64,000 nucleotides of DNA, taken from NCBI GenBank assembly GCA_002382805.1, contig DGAD01000055.1:15385-79384 (forward strand), written 5' to 3'. Below, piece after piece: positions 56,901 to 64,000 of the stretch. A program made the position numbers and the translations under genes. The notes under the pieces were generated by a model, which saw nothing but the letters and a program-made list of their open reading frames with translations, was not told the origin of the DNA and made no database searches. This stretch comes from Clostridiales bacterium UBA4039 (GTDB taxonomy: Bacteria > Bacillota > Clostridia > Lachnospirales > Vallitaleaceae). Numbering within the stretch: position 1 is the first letter of the stretch; each line of letters opens with the position of its first letter.

Positions 56901-57118
56901 AATTCAATAGTCAAGGGTTCAATATATATTTTATCTGCAACTTCTTTATCCGTCATAATCGTTGCAGGATTTGAGTTCACTAAAACAGTCGTCACACCTT
57001 CTTCTCGAAGTGCTTGACAAGCTTGGGTTCCTGAGTAGTCAAATTCTGCCGCTTGACCGATGATAATTGGTCCAGAACCGATAACAAGAACTTTTTTTAT
57101 AGATAAATCTTTAGGCAT
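53912..57118 (-). CDS. carB: Carbamoyl phosphate synthase large subunit
   Basis: The 1068-residue product is full length, with two ATP-grasp halves ([21 protein letters not shown] near the start and [21 protein letters not shown] near residue 560). A C-terminal MGS-like allosteric domain covers about 935-1068. It makes carbamoyl phosphate from ammonia, bicarbonate and two ATP. It overlaps carA by 8 bp. Confidence 0.97.
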   Translation of the reverse strand: MPKDLSIKKVLVIGSGPIIIGQAAEFDYSGTQACQALREEGVTTVLVNSNPATIMTDKEVADKIYIEPLTIEFLEKVIKEERPDSVIAGMGGQTGLNIAVELHDKGILEKYNVRVIGTSIESIKEGEDRDDFKKLMERIGQPVIESKIVTSLEDGVEFANQIGYPVVVRPAYTLGGSGGGIAEDKEELKQILATGLQLSRVGQVLLEKSIKGWKEVEYEVMRDAAGNSITVCNMENIDPVGVHTGDSIVVAPSQTLSDVEYQLLRKASLDIINEVGIIGGCNVQLALHPESFEYAVIEINPRVSRSSALASKATGYPIAKVSAKLALGFRLDEIQNAVTKKTQACFEPTLDYCVVKIPKWPFDKFRRAKKTLGTKMMATGEVMAIGNNLEAALLKAVRSLEIGQYSLYHKKAENRSMDELKRRVQVPDDERLFDLAEMLRRGYRKDKICKITGMDPFFIEKIDGIVQLEEQLRDSSLEDLDVVQLRMLKKKGFSDKAIADFVQCSPIDIYKKRKELNIQAVFKMVDTCGGEFEAISPYYYSTYDEFDEVQVSDKKKVLVIGSGPIRIGQGIEFDYCSVHSIIALKKAGIETIIANNNPETVSTDFDTADKLYFEPLTEEDVLNIIEKEKPDGVILQFGGQTAIKLANFLDEMQVPILGTKPDQIDEAEDRERFDALMEALNINRPKGKAVWKLEEGLDEAEKLGYPVLVRPSYVLGGQGMEITYDEKQLRRYLIQAFERDHKNPVLIDRYLIGREIEVDAICDGESVLIPGIMEHLEKAGVHSGDSISIYPPQNISQKIVDQIVSDTTKVAKALKVSGMINIQYIEYEGELFIIEVNPRSSRTVPYISKVTGVPMIELATRAMLGEKLIDMKYGTGLYKEADFVAIKVPVFSTQKLPDVEVSLGPEMRSTGEVLGIGKTVEEALYKGFVGSGMGVIKEKGTIMATVKPYDQEAFVPIAKGFAELGFKFVATEGTAKVLRANGIEVETTRKISEGVPNVLDLIRSGMIQMVINTPTKANDAKREGFMIRRAAIEASVPVLTSLDTAKGMLKILAAKIDESKMAVYNMGE

Positions 57119-58181
57119 GATGTTCTCCTTTCATAAGTGCAACAAATTCATCAAAGATTGGGTCGGTGTCATGAGGACCCGGACACGCTTCGGGATGAAA
57201 CTGTATGGAATAGATTCGATTGCTGTGATCTTTCATTCCTTCAACCGTTTGATCATTGAGGTTGATATGGGTTACCTCAATGCCTTCTGGTAAAGTCTCG
57301 GCTTCTACAACATATCCGTGATTTTGCGATGTAATCATCACACGTCCTGTCTGAAGATCTTTAACCGGATGGTTAGCACCACGATGACCAAATTTAAGTT
57401 TTTTGGTGTTGGCACCCATCGCTAAAGCCAATATTTGATGACCTAGACAAATACCCGTCATTGGTTTTTTCCCAATGAGTTTTTTGACTTCTTTGATGCC
57501 TTCTTCTAAGTCTTTTGGATCGCCCGGTCCATTGGACAAAAAGATACCGTCCGGGTTCTCCTTAAGAATCTCCTCTGCTGTCGCACTTGCCGGAAAAATT
57601 GTCATTGCACACTGGCGACTTTGAAAAGAACGTACAATATTATTTTTCATACCGTAATCAATCATCGCTATATGAGGTCCTTCCCCCGGTATGTGTGTTA
57701 CCTCTGGTCGGGTCACTTCTGCAACCGCCCTTGTATTATTAAAGCTTTCAATTTTACTTTTGATTTGACTTTCGGTCAGTTCACGAACAGCAATGATTCC
57801 TCGCATGGTTCCAACATTACGAATAATTTTTGTAAGCGCTCGTGTATCGATACCTTCAAGACCAATAATCTTATTTTTTCGCATATAGTCTTCCAGTTCA
57901 AATTCACATCGCCAGTTGCTAGGGTTCTTGCAGTTTTCTCGAACAATAAAGCCGCGAACTTTTACAGAGCCTGATTCGATATCATCAATATTGATGCCAT
58001 AATTTCCAATTAATGGATAGGTCATGGTTACGATTTGCCCATAATAAGAAGGGTCGGTCAACACTTCCTGATAACCTGTCATCCCTGTATTAAAAACAAC
58101 TTCTCCAATGGTTTCTTTCATATAGCCAAATGCTTTTCCATGAAATACCATGCCATTTTCTAAAATCAATTGTGCTTTCAT
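57111..58181 (-). CDS. carA: Carbamoyl phosphate synthase small subunit
   Basis: The 356-residue product has the amidotransferase nucleophile motif [14 protein letters not shown], the His in FHPEACPGP, and the N-terminal [19 protein letters not shown]. It supplies ammonia from glutamine to CarB. It lies 14 bp after pyrF. Confidence 0.97.
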   Translation of the reverse strand: MKAQLILENGMVFHGKAFGYMKETIGEVVFNTGMTGYQEVLTDPSYYGQIVTMTYPLIGNYGINIDDIESGSVKVRGFIVRENCKNPSNWRCEFELEDYMRKNKIIGLEGIDTRALTKIIRNVGTMRGIIAVRELTESQIKSKIESFNNTRAVAEVTRPEVTHIPGEGPHIAMIDYGMKNNIVRSFQSRQCAMTIFPASATAEEILKENPDGIFLSNGPGDPKDLEEGIKEVKKLIGKKPMTGICLGHQILALAMGANTKKLKFGHRGANHPVKDLQTGRVMITSQNHGYVVEAETLPEGIEVTHINLNDQTVEGMKDHSNRIYSIQFHPEACPGPHDTDPIFDEFVALMKGEHHA

Positions 58182-58194
58182 ATATTGTCCTTTC

Positions 58195-59118
58195 TTATAT
58201 AACCCGGTTCAAATCATTTTTCATATCAATAACGGCTTGGCGCGATGCCTTTGCAAAATCAACAACCGAAAAATCCTTCTTGTATTTTGGATTATTGTAA
58301 GCTGCAATGATCCCGCGTGATGAGTTCACAATTGCCCCCAATCCGTCTTTATTAAAGCATCCAGCCAAATCTTCTGCTGTTGCACCTTGAGCTCCATATC
58401 CAGGAACCAAGAAGAAGGTATGCGGCATTTGTTTTCTTAATGCAATGCCTTGTTCTTTATGTGTCGCTCCCACAACCGCTCCAATTTTTGAAAATCCATA
58501 GTCGCCAATCATATCTTCTCCCCATTGGCTAACAAGTTGACCGACATACTCATACATATATTGGTCACCGACACGTAAATCCTGGATTTGACCACTGTTA
58601 GGATTTGATGTCTTAACCAAGAGGAAAAGTCCTTTGTTGCGATTTTTACATGCATCGAAGTAGGGTTCCACTGAGTCAATGCCTAAAAACGGATTCAAGG
58701 TGATAAAATCTTCCTTGTAGACTTCAAAGTGTTCTTCTTCAACTTGTACAAGCCCAATATGTCCTTGTGCGTAGGATGTAGCTGTTGAAGCAATATCACT
58801 CCGCTTAATATCTCCGATAATCACGAGACCTTTTGATTTTGCATATTCAATGGTTTCTATATACGCTGCAATCCCTTCAGCACCTAACTGTTCATACATG
58901 GCAACTTGAGGTTTGACGGCAGGAATCAGGTCATATACTTCATCGATAATGGCTTTATTAAACGCCAAATAGCTCTGTGCAGCTGCTTTTAATGTTTTTC
59001 CGTACTTATCATAGGCCTCTTCTTTAATATAGTTTGGTACTAAATCTAATCGTGGGTCCAGACCAACCACCGTTGGGTTATTCGTTTCTTTAATTTTTTG
59101 AATCATTTGATCAATCAT
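58195..59118 (-). CDS. pyrF: Orotidine-5'-phosphate decarboxylase, long form
   Basis: The 307-residue product is the longer PyrF type common in clostridia. Its active-site segment is IGDIKRSDIASTA (Asp-x-Lys-x-x-Asp) and the N-terminal VVGLDPRLDLVP carries the first Asp. It makes UMP. SD AAGGAGG. It lies between pyrC and carA. Confidence 0.94.
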   Translation of the reverse strand: MIDQMIQKIKETNNPTVVGLDPRLDLVPNYIKEEAYDKYGKTLKAAAQSYLAFNKAIIDEVYDLIPAVKPQVAMYEQLGAEGIAAYIETIEYAKSKGLVIIGDIKRSDIASTATSYAQGHIGLVQVEEEHFEVYKEDFITLNPFLGIDSVEPYFDACKNRNKGLFLLVKTSNPNSGQIQDLRVGDQYMYEYVGQLVSQWGEDMIGDYGFSKIGAVVGATHKEQGIALRKQMPHTFFLVPGYGAQGATAEDLAGCFNKDGLGAIVNSSRGIIAAYNNPKYKKDFSVVDFAKASRQAVIDMKNDLNRVI

Positions 59119-59128
59119 AAGTGCCTCC

Positions 59129-60406
59129 TTAATCTCTATAAACTATTTTTCCATTGACAATTGTATATTTAATACGCCCATTGACTGTTTTGCCAATAAA
59201 AGGCGTGTTTTTGCTTTTGGATGCAATGTCTTCTTCTTTAAAAACATACTCTGCATCAGGATCAATAATGGTGACATCTGCAATACTTCCTGGGGAAAGT
59301 GTTCCTTTATCTATACCAAGTATTTTGGCCGGATTATATGTAATCTTTTTTACAAATTGGGTCGGTGTCAACCAACCTTTTTTGACTAATTCAGTAATGC
59401 TTAAGGGAATCATCGTTTCTAATCCAATGATTCCATTGGGAGCCTGTGCATAGGCTTGATTTTTCTCCTCTATATGATGCGGAGCATGATCGGTTGCTAT
59501 AACACAAATAATATCCTCTTTGAGCGCCTGTTTGATGGCATCTACATCTTCTTGTGACCGAAGTGGCGGGTTCATTTTTGTATAAGTATCTATTCCATCT
59601 ACTGCTTGATCTGTGAGTGTAAAATGATGAGGACACACTTCTGCCGATAGGTCTGTTCCTTTTTCTTTAGCCATGCGGATAAGTTCCACACTATTTTTTG
59701 TACTGACATGGCATAAGTGCAAACGGGCTTGAACCGCTTGTGCCAATTGAATATCCCTTGCTGTAATAATGTCTTCTGCTTCATTAGGTATTCCTATAAG
59801 ACCAAGTTTGTCCGCTTGTTCTCCTGCATTCATCGCCCCACCTGCTAGGGCTTCATCTTCACAATGGGACATGATCGGAATCCCTAGTTCCTTGGCAATA
59901 ATCATGGCCTCTTTTAACAACTTACTATTCATAACGCTGCGCCCATCTTCGCTGATGCCACAGATGCCTGCTTCATGCATTTCTTTGATGTCTGCCAAGA
60001 CATCGCCTTGTTGGCCTTGGGTAATCGCCCCGATTTGAAGAACATTTACGATTGCTTCTTTTTTCGCCTTCGCATATACGAAGTCGACCATTGCTTTGTT
60101 GTCAATCACCGGCTTCGTATTTGGCATCGCACACACCGTTGTCACACCACCCTTTGCAGCACTAAGTGATCCGGTATGCATCGTTTCTTTGTATTCAAAC
60201 CCCGGCTCTCGTAAATGCACATGTAAGTCTATCGCTCCAGGTATTACCCAACAACCTTTGGCATCAATCACCTCATGAGACACACTATTTTTTTCTACTT
60301 CTAGGTTCTTATCAACCTTTATGATTTTTTCATCTTCAATAAATACATCCATTACTGTATCAATATTGTTTGCCGGGTCAATAATACGTCCGTTTTTTAT
60401 AAGCAT
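59129..60406 (-). CDS. pyrC: Dihydroorotase, class I
   Basis: The 425-residue product has the metal-binding DLHVHLREPGFEYKETMHTG (HxH), later His residues (SHCEDEAL, LCHVST) and the Asp of VIATDHAPH. It closes carbamoyl aspartate to dihydroorotate. It is the first structural gene of the operon, 20 bp after the leader terminator, with AGGAGG upstream. No pyrB is in the window. Confidence 0.95.
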   Translation of the reverse strand: MLIKNGRIIDPANNIDTVMDVFIEDEKIIKVDKNLEVEKNSVSHEVIDAKGCWVIPGAIDLHVHLREPGFEYKETMHTGSLSAAKGGVTTVCAMPNTKPVIDNKAMVDFVYAKAKKEAIVNVLQIGAITQGQQGDVLADIKEMHEAGICGISEDGRSVMNSKLLKEAMIIAKELGIPIMSHCEDEALAGGAMNAGEQADKLGLIGIPNEAEDIITARDIQLAQAVQARLHLCHVSTKNSVELIRMAKEKGTDLSAEVCPHHFTLTDQAVDGIDTYTKMNPPLRSQEDVDAIKQALKEDIICVIATDHAPHHIEEKNQAYAQAPNGIIGLETMIPLSITELVKKGWLTPTQFVKKITYNPAKILGIDKGTLSPGSIADVTIIDPDAEYVFKEEDIASKSKNTPFIGKTVNGRIKYTIVNGKIVYRD

Positions 60407-60426
60407 CTTTTCTACCTCCTGAACGA

Positions 60427-60470
60427 TTAAAAAGCAATAGAATCAACATACGTTGATACTATTGCTTTCA
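60427..60470 (-). terminator. Intrinsic terminator (attenuator) before pyrC
   Basis: A 17-bp stem with one mismatch pairs 60452-60468 with 60431-60447 (AAAGCAATAG and CTATTGCTTT ends) and is followed by TTTTTAATCG on the minus strand. It lies between the operon promoter and pyrC, so it must be bypassed for expression. Confidence 0.8.
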
Positions 60471-60627
60471 TATATAATGGGAAAACTCCAAAGGAAGACA
60501 TTGCATCTAAGAAAATAGATACTGCCTCTACTGTTTTTGTGCTTCCCATCTGTATTTTATTGTCGTTGTCTTTTTTCTTTTGCATACCATTTAGGGCATA
60601 ACAAAAGCACGCACTGATGTCTCGCAT
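60427..60627 (-). CDS. Candidate leader ORF in the pyr attenuator
   Basis: A 66-codon frame starts at ATG 60627, with AAAGGGAG 7 nt upstream (60635-60643), and ends with TAA inside the attenuator's T-tract. Ribosomes reading it to the end would sit on the terminator hairpin. It has no recognised homologue or motif. Being translated is an inference from the ribosome site; a random open frame is the alternative. Confidence 0.3.
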   Translation of the reverse strand: MRDISACFCYALNGMQKKKDNDNKIQMGSTKTVEAVSIFLDAMSSFGVFPLYMKAIVSTYVDSIAF

Positions 60628-60678
60628 CTGAATTCTCCCTTTCTGGTCTCTCTGTACCAAACTTAAAGGTTGTTATGC
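60596..60678 (-). promoter_or_regulatory. PyrR-loop-like hairpin in the pyr leader
   Basis: The minus-strand segment GGTACAGAGAGACC (60658-60645) has the CAGAGA loop typical of PyrR-binding RNA. It is enclosed by 9-bp arms GCATAACAA (60678-60670) and TTGTTATGC (60604-60596). The ribosome site of the leader ORF lies just 3' of the loop. A pyrR gene is not in the window. PyrR binding is inferred from resemblance only. Confidence 0.5.
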
Positions 60679-60714
60679 ATACTTGCTTAATCTTTATCGT
60701 TTACATTCTTATCA

Positions 60715-60743
60715 ATACTATCATATGTAATTTCAAAAGTCAA
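60715..60743 (-). promoter_or_regulatory. Promoter of the pyr operon
   Basis: TTGACT (60743-60738), 17-nt spacer, TAGTAT (60720-60715) on the minus strand. Transcription would start near 60708, giving a leader of about 300 nt to pyrC. Confidence 0.7.
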
Positions 60744-60758
60744 GCAAGTATCTTGGTT

Positions 60759-61970
60759 TTATTCTTCGATAGCGTCAAACAACATTTCTTGTGTATCTAT
60801 ATTCTCGTAGAATAGTGCATTGTATGAAATATAACTCATCATACGACGCGTAAACATATCCGAACTATTTTCTGTATATGCATACGCACGTACATCATCT
60901 GCATATAATCCTTCTTCAATCGCTTTTTCAATAGACGCATTCCATACAAAGTCGCCGTCTCGATCAGAATATCCAAGAGCTCTTAACACAAGTGTCGTAT
61001 ATTGAGCTTCTGTCATCTGAGCGCTGGCTCCATATAACGTATCTGATATACCATTAACTAATCCCATATGTTGAAGGTAGTTGATTGTATCTTCTGCCCA
61101 TGCCGGAACATCTGAGAATCCAGATTCATAATTTGGGTTTTCTTTCGCAAAAGCTTTAATTTCATCTTCTAAACCAAGAAGTCTAGAATACATAATCGCT
61201 CCTTCTGTTCGTGTAAGCTCTCTATCAAGCTCTAATCCCAACTCTGTTCCTTTAAGATATCCCATTGCTTCTAATGCTTCTCCATGATAATCACGGCTTG
61301 TTAAGTCAAGGTCCAAAGACTCTTCTAACTCACGACGTAATGGGTTTTCACTTGGTGCTATCTCAACGCGAACTTCTAAAAATCCAAACTGACGCTCTGG
61401 AGCCTCAGCAAAAATTTCTTCTGTGAAATCCCAAGTATACACATCACCATCAACATCGTCTGCATTGTGATCAATCACTTCAAAATCTGTTTCAAAGGAA
61501 TAGACAAATGCGCCTCCCATAGCTTTAAACATTGTTGACATATCATCCATCTCTTCATTAGCCACCTCTTCATTAACTTCACTAAGAGGAATTTCAAATC
61601 GATAAACGCCATCTCCTTGGTATGTCCAAGATAAATCTTCTGTTTGAGCAATTTCACTAAAAGCGATCAAAGCATCTTCAAACGTAATTGTATATTCTTC
61701 TCCAACAAACAACATATCATCTTTGTAATACTCTAGTGGAATCATCTCCATTTGAGCATTCATATCATCCATTTGTGTGCTGTCAAAATAATCTGATTCC
61801 ATACCTGTTGTCTCTTCTTCACCCATAAGACTTTGGTTCACTGCCATTGCTACATTCATGCCGCCTGTTCCGTCTTGTTTTAGTGTAAATCCTAAGCGAA
61901 CATCCATACATCCTGAAAACATCATCATTGCAACAAGTAGTCCAAAGACTGCTATTAATTTTTTTTGCAT
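60759..61970 (-). CDS. SLH-containing lipoprotein
   Basis: The 403-residue product has a lipoprotein signal (LLVAMMMFSGC). A beta-rich middle domain (about 25-200) resembles clostridial lipoproteins with a GFTLKQDGTGGMNV start, and a C-terminal part (about 255-395) resembles S-layer homology repeats (FSDVPAWAEDTINYLQHMGLV and LVLRALGY). It would be lipid-anchored and possibly tied to the S-layer. Function unknown. Confidence 0.7.
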   Translation of the reverse strand: MQKKLIAVFGLLVAMMMFSGCMDVRLGFTLKQDGTGGMNVAMAVNQSLMGEEETTGMESDYFDSTQMDDMNAQMEMIPLEYYKDDMLFVGEEYTITFEDALIAFSEIAQTEDLSWTYQGDGVYRFEIPLSEVNEEVANEEMDDMSTMFKAMGGAFVYSFETDFEVIDHNADDVDGDVYTWDFTEEIFAEAPERQFGFLEVRVEIAPSENPLRRELEESLDLDLTSRDYHGEALEAMGYLKGTELGLELDRELTRTEGAIMYSRLLGLEDEIKAFAKENPNYESGFSDVPAWAEDTINYLQHMGLVNGISDTLYGASAQMTEAQYTTLVLRALGYSDRDGDFVWNASIEKAIEEGLYADDVRAYAYTENSSDMFTRRMMSYISYNALFYENIDTQEMLFDAIEE

Positions 61971-62030
61971 AATTTACCTCTTTCCTTTATTGTATTATCA
62001 TCTCCACTTGTCATTATAATATGGATACGG

Positions 62031-62702
62031 CTAAAAATCTATAATTTTATTTTTATTTATCGCTTCAATTTTAAAGTTTTTTATTGGTCGAATTGTCCCG
62101 TTAAAAGTGATTGTTTTGTCCATCTGTATTTCCGCTGTAATGCTACGTATATTGCCCCATCCATCCACCACCAAGGTATAATCCACTATTATTTTTTGGG
62201 CCTGTATGGTGTGCACACTACTGCCAGTCACCACATAACCTCCAACCAGGCGCTGGTTAATTGTCATAAGTTTAAATTGGGGTTCATTCCATTGTTCAAC
62301 CTCATCGAGTAAACTGTTCAGATCCAAGTTTTGAATTTCATCTTCTTGCTGTCCCAAATCCATTCTATAGACTTGTGGTATAACATCCCCCATCTGTATA
62401 TATAATCCATTGTCTTGCACCATCCCATGGATATGGATAAGTTCTACTTCAAGTTGATCGGATGTGACCATCCCTTGGAATCTATGCTCATCATCTTGTT
62501 GAATCCACTCATAGCTTCCCTCCACCTGCATTCCTTCATAATCTAGAGTATAATCAATCTCTAACCCTTCATAAGATTGTATTGTACTGATTATATATCT
62601 TATTCGCTCTTCATCATCAAGCATCCATGGCAAGAATCCTATAAGATAAACCAACGTCATTGCTAACATTAAAAGTGACAATAAACCTATGCCTTTTTTC
62701 AT
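62031..62702 (-). CDS. Membrane-anchored protein, unknown function
   Basis: The 223-residue product has an N-terminal membrane anchor (GLLSLLMLAMTLVYLIGFLPW) and a beta-rich extracytoplasmic domain. No motif is recognised. It overlaps the prepilin-peptidase gene by 4 bp (ATGA), so the pair is translationally coupled. Confidence 0.65.
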   Translation of the reverse strand: MKKGIGLLSLLMLAMTLVYLIGFLPWMLDDEERIRYIISTIQSYEGLEIDYTLDYEGMQVEGSYEWIQQDDEHRFQGMVTSDQLEVELIHIHGMVQDNGLYIQMGDVIPQVYRMDLGQQEDEIQNLDLNSLLDEVEQWNEPQFKLMTINQRLVGGYVVTGSSVHTIQAQKIIVDYTLVVDGWGNIRSITAEIQMDKTITFNGTIRPIKNFKIEAINKNKIIDF

Positions 62703-63307
62703 GATACCATCACCTCACCGAATAAATATATGATAAAACTTAGGGTCATTGCCGGCATAAACGGTATTTGCGTATGTTTTCCCACCCGTCGACATGCAAA
62801 TAGTACTACGCAAAAAACTCCATTTAAAACAAAGCTTGTAAATACAATGAGCATGGCTACCTCTACTCCTGTCCACAAAACAAGTAGGCCACACATAATC
62901 ATATCTCCATATCCAATAACATGGTTAAGGTATCTTTTGACAATCCAAGTGCATAATACAATAGTAATGAATACTACAATATCCATCATCCTTATTGTTG
63001 TCCGTAAAACGCTATGATAAATGATAATAATTGGCGTCAATGCTATAATGGGAAGTATGCGTATTTGTCTGCTAAATATATCCGATATTAATTCAACAGT
63101 AATTAATGTAAATAAAATATACATCATTAAATCTTGAGAATCTATATATGAATCCACTATAACAAAACGCAAAACTGCTACTACCATATAAAATACAATA
63201 ATATAGTATTTCTTAGTATTGTGACGCCCTTCTTTATCGATTTGTGCAAAGCTCACTAGAATACATAGTGCCGATAGAATAATCGACATTAGAAAAAAAA
63301 TAGTCAT
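62699..63307 (-). CDS. A24 family prepilin peptidase
   Basis: The 202-residue product has about six transmembrane segments. The aspartate motifs are ELISDIFSRQIRI (first Asp region) and GYGDMIMCG (GxGD). The C-terminal IPFMPAMTLSF resembles the IPFGP motif. The N-terminal methylase domain of full TadV/PilD enzymes is absent, as in minimal peptidases. No pilin genes are in the window. SD GGGAGGGCGAG. Confidence 0.85.
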   Translation of the reverse strand: MTIFFLMSIILSALCILVSFAQIDKEGRHNTKKYYIIVFYMVVAVLRFVIVDSYIDSQDLMMYILFTLITVELISDIFSRQIRILPIIALTPIIIIYHSVLRTTIRMMDIVVFITIVLCTWIVKRYLNHVIGYGDMIMCGLLVLWTGVEVAMLIVFTSFVLNGVFCVVLFACRRVGKHTQIPFMPAMTLSFIIYLFGEVMVS

Positions 63308-63395
63308 TATCTCGCCCTCCCGATTAGAGTCTATCAGACTTAAAATCGTTCAGCAAGAGAAAATGACTGTTTGTGCATAATATAGGTCTAAGTCC

Positions 63396-63956
63396 TTATA
63401 CTGTTACATAACCTGTGCGCCGTAATATGGGTATAACATAGGTAGCAGAATATGCCGCTAACATTACTAAAACCAAATCCTTAATCATATACGGAAACAT
63501 AATAACAAAAACTTGAGAAAACGCTATCCTGGATTCACTGAACCATTGAAGTATCCAGTAAAAGTAAATATTTCCGATAAGATATGCCGCAGCATATCCG
63601 GCAAGTACAACACCCATTATTGATTGAAAGCGAATACTTCGCAGTTTTTCAATCCCGAGCCCTATAATAGATGCACAAACCATGAAACCAAGAATATATC
63701 CAAAGGTACTTTTAAAAATATACTGCACTCCGCCTCCAAGTGAAAACACCGGCATTCCCGCAAGTCCTATAAGGATATAAATAAACTGGGATAAAAATCC
63801 TTTTTTGGCTCCGAGTAAAATCCCCGCATATACTGCAAAAAATAATTGAAATGTTAACGGCACTCCAAAGGGTGTTGGAAAGCTTAACTTTGCCCCAACA
63901 ACCATTAATGCAGTAAAAAGTCCTATCAAAAGCATATCTCGAGTTGTTAATTTCAT
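63396..63956 (-). CDS. bioY: Biotin transporter substrate-binding protein BioY
   Basis: The 186-residue product is an ECF-type S component with six hydrophobic segments and the family segments PFGVPLTFQLFFAVYAGILLGAK (shown in part) and GLAGMPVFSLGGG. It binds biotin and works with energy-coupling EcfA/EcfT proteins encoded elsewhere. SD AGGAGG (63969-63964), 7 nt before the ATG. Confidence 0.93.
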   Translation of the reverse strand: MKLTTRDMLLIGLFTALMVVGAKLSFPTPFGVPLTFQLFFAVYAGILLGAKKGFLSQFIYILIGLAGMPVFSLGGGVQYIFKSTFGYILGFMVCASIIGLGIEKLRSIRFQSIMGVVLAGYAAAYLIGNIYFYWILQWFSESRIAFSQVFVIMFPYMIKDLVLVMLAAYSATYVIPILRRTGYVTV

Positions 63957-63982
63957 ATACGTTCCTCCTATAAATTATAGGT

Positions 63983-64000
63983 AGTGTCAAGTCTGACACT
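63983..64000. promoter_or_regulatory. Perfect inverted repeat upstream of bioY
   Basis: AGTGTCA-AGTC-TGACACT has 7-bp perfect arms at the window edge, 27-44 bp upstream of the bioY start. It could be an operator for bioY control. It does not match the BirA consensus as I know it. A nearby TATAAT (63979-63974) lies too close to the start to be a convincing -10 box. Confidence 0.3.

Noticed and set aside
60427..60660. Longer frame (TTG start, 77 codons) over the pyr leader
   Set aside because: The start lies inside the PyrR-like loop without a ribosome site; only the shorter ATG frame at 60627 has an SD.
63964..63979. -10 box of a bioY promoter
   Set aside because: TATAAT would start transcription inside the ribosome-binding site.
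1..64000. CRISPR arrays, insertion sequences, prophage
   Set aside because: No regularly spaced direct repeats, transposase, integrase or phage structural genes were seen.

Overview
The window reads as a chromosomal segment of a low-GC, spore-forming Gram-positive anaerobe of the class Clostridia, most likely in or near the Lachnospirales. The supporting evidence is the cysE-cysS-mrnC-rlmB-sigH synteny, the sporulation-type sigma factor SigH, two canonical T-box leaders (Cys and Val), B-type dihydroorotate dehydrogenase genes (pyrK/pyrD), SLH-type surface proteins and the codon use. No genus can be fixed from sequence alone. I see no phage, insertion sequence, plasmid origin, rRNA or CRISPR array. 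Nearly all genes lie on the minus strand.

Region 1 (1-15.5 kb) is a polysaccharide-utilisation locus. An ABC importer (binding lipoprotein plus two permeases, no ATPase) is followed by a response regulator and sensor kinase, a heparinase II/III-type lyase and a GH88 unsaturated glucuronyl hydrolase, closed by a terminator at the left edge. Upstream are a 1494-residue SLH-anchored surface protein with DNRLRE-like and beta-helix regions, a membrane-anchored SurA/PrsA-like protein and a HAD-fold protein whose nucleophile motif is altered. The likely logic is extracellular cleavage of a uronate-containing glycan, import, and intracellular hydrolysis of unsaturated disaccharides.

Region 2 (15.5-32.6 kb) is mostly housekeeping: an NSS transporter behind a short T-box-like leader, tRNA-Thr(GGT), sigH, rlmB, a MurJ/SpoVB-like flippase, mini-RNase III, cysS and cysE. 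Then come a PTS enzyme I homologue that lacks both catalytic residues, a zinc-ribbon/TPR membrane protein, folC, an HtrA protease, and valS behind a Val T-box.

Region 3 (32.6-45.9 kb) is the most unusual part. It is one apparent eight-gene operon with three Hsp70 paralogues (one fused to a C-terminal von Willebrand A domain), a degenerate Hsp70-like protein without the phosphate-binding loops, a long helical protein ending in a GrpE head, a large beta/helical protein, a TPR-like protein and a membrane coiled-coil protein. It has no J-protein and no CIRCE element. It looks like a dedicated chaperone-based assembly of unknown function.

Region 4 (45.9-51.4 kb) holds a CobD-like aminotransferase, deoC, a DUF4234-like membrane protein, and a murD-murL pair that suggests peptidoglycan D-Glu is made by epimerising UDP-MurNAc-L-Ala-L-Glu. 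Region 5 (51.4-60.8 kb) is the pyrimidine operon pyrC-pyrF-carA-carB-pyrK-pyrD-pyrE, with a leader combining a PyrR-loop-like hairpin, a 66-codon ORF and an intrinsic terminator inside that ORF. Region 6 (60.8-64 kb) has an SLH-containing lipoprotein, a membrane-anchored unknown, an A24 prepilin peptidase and the biotin transporter bioY.
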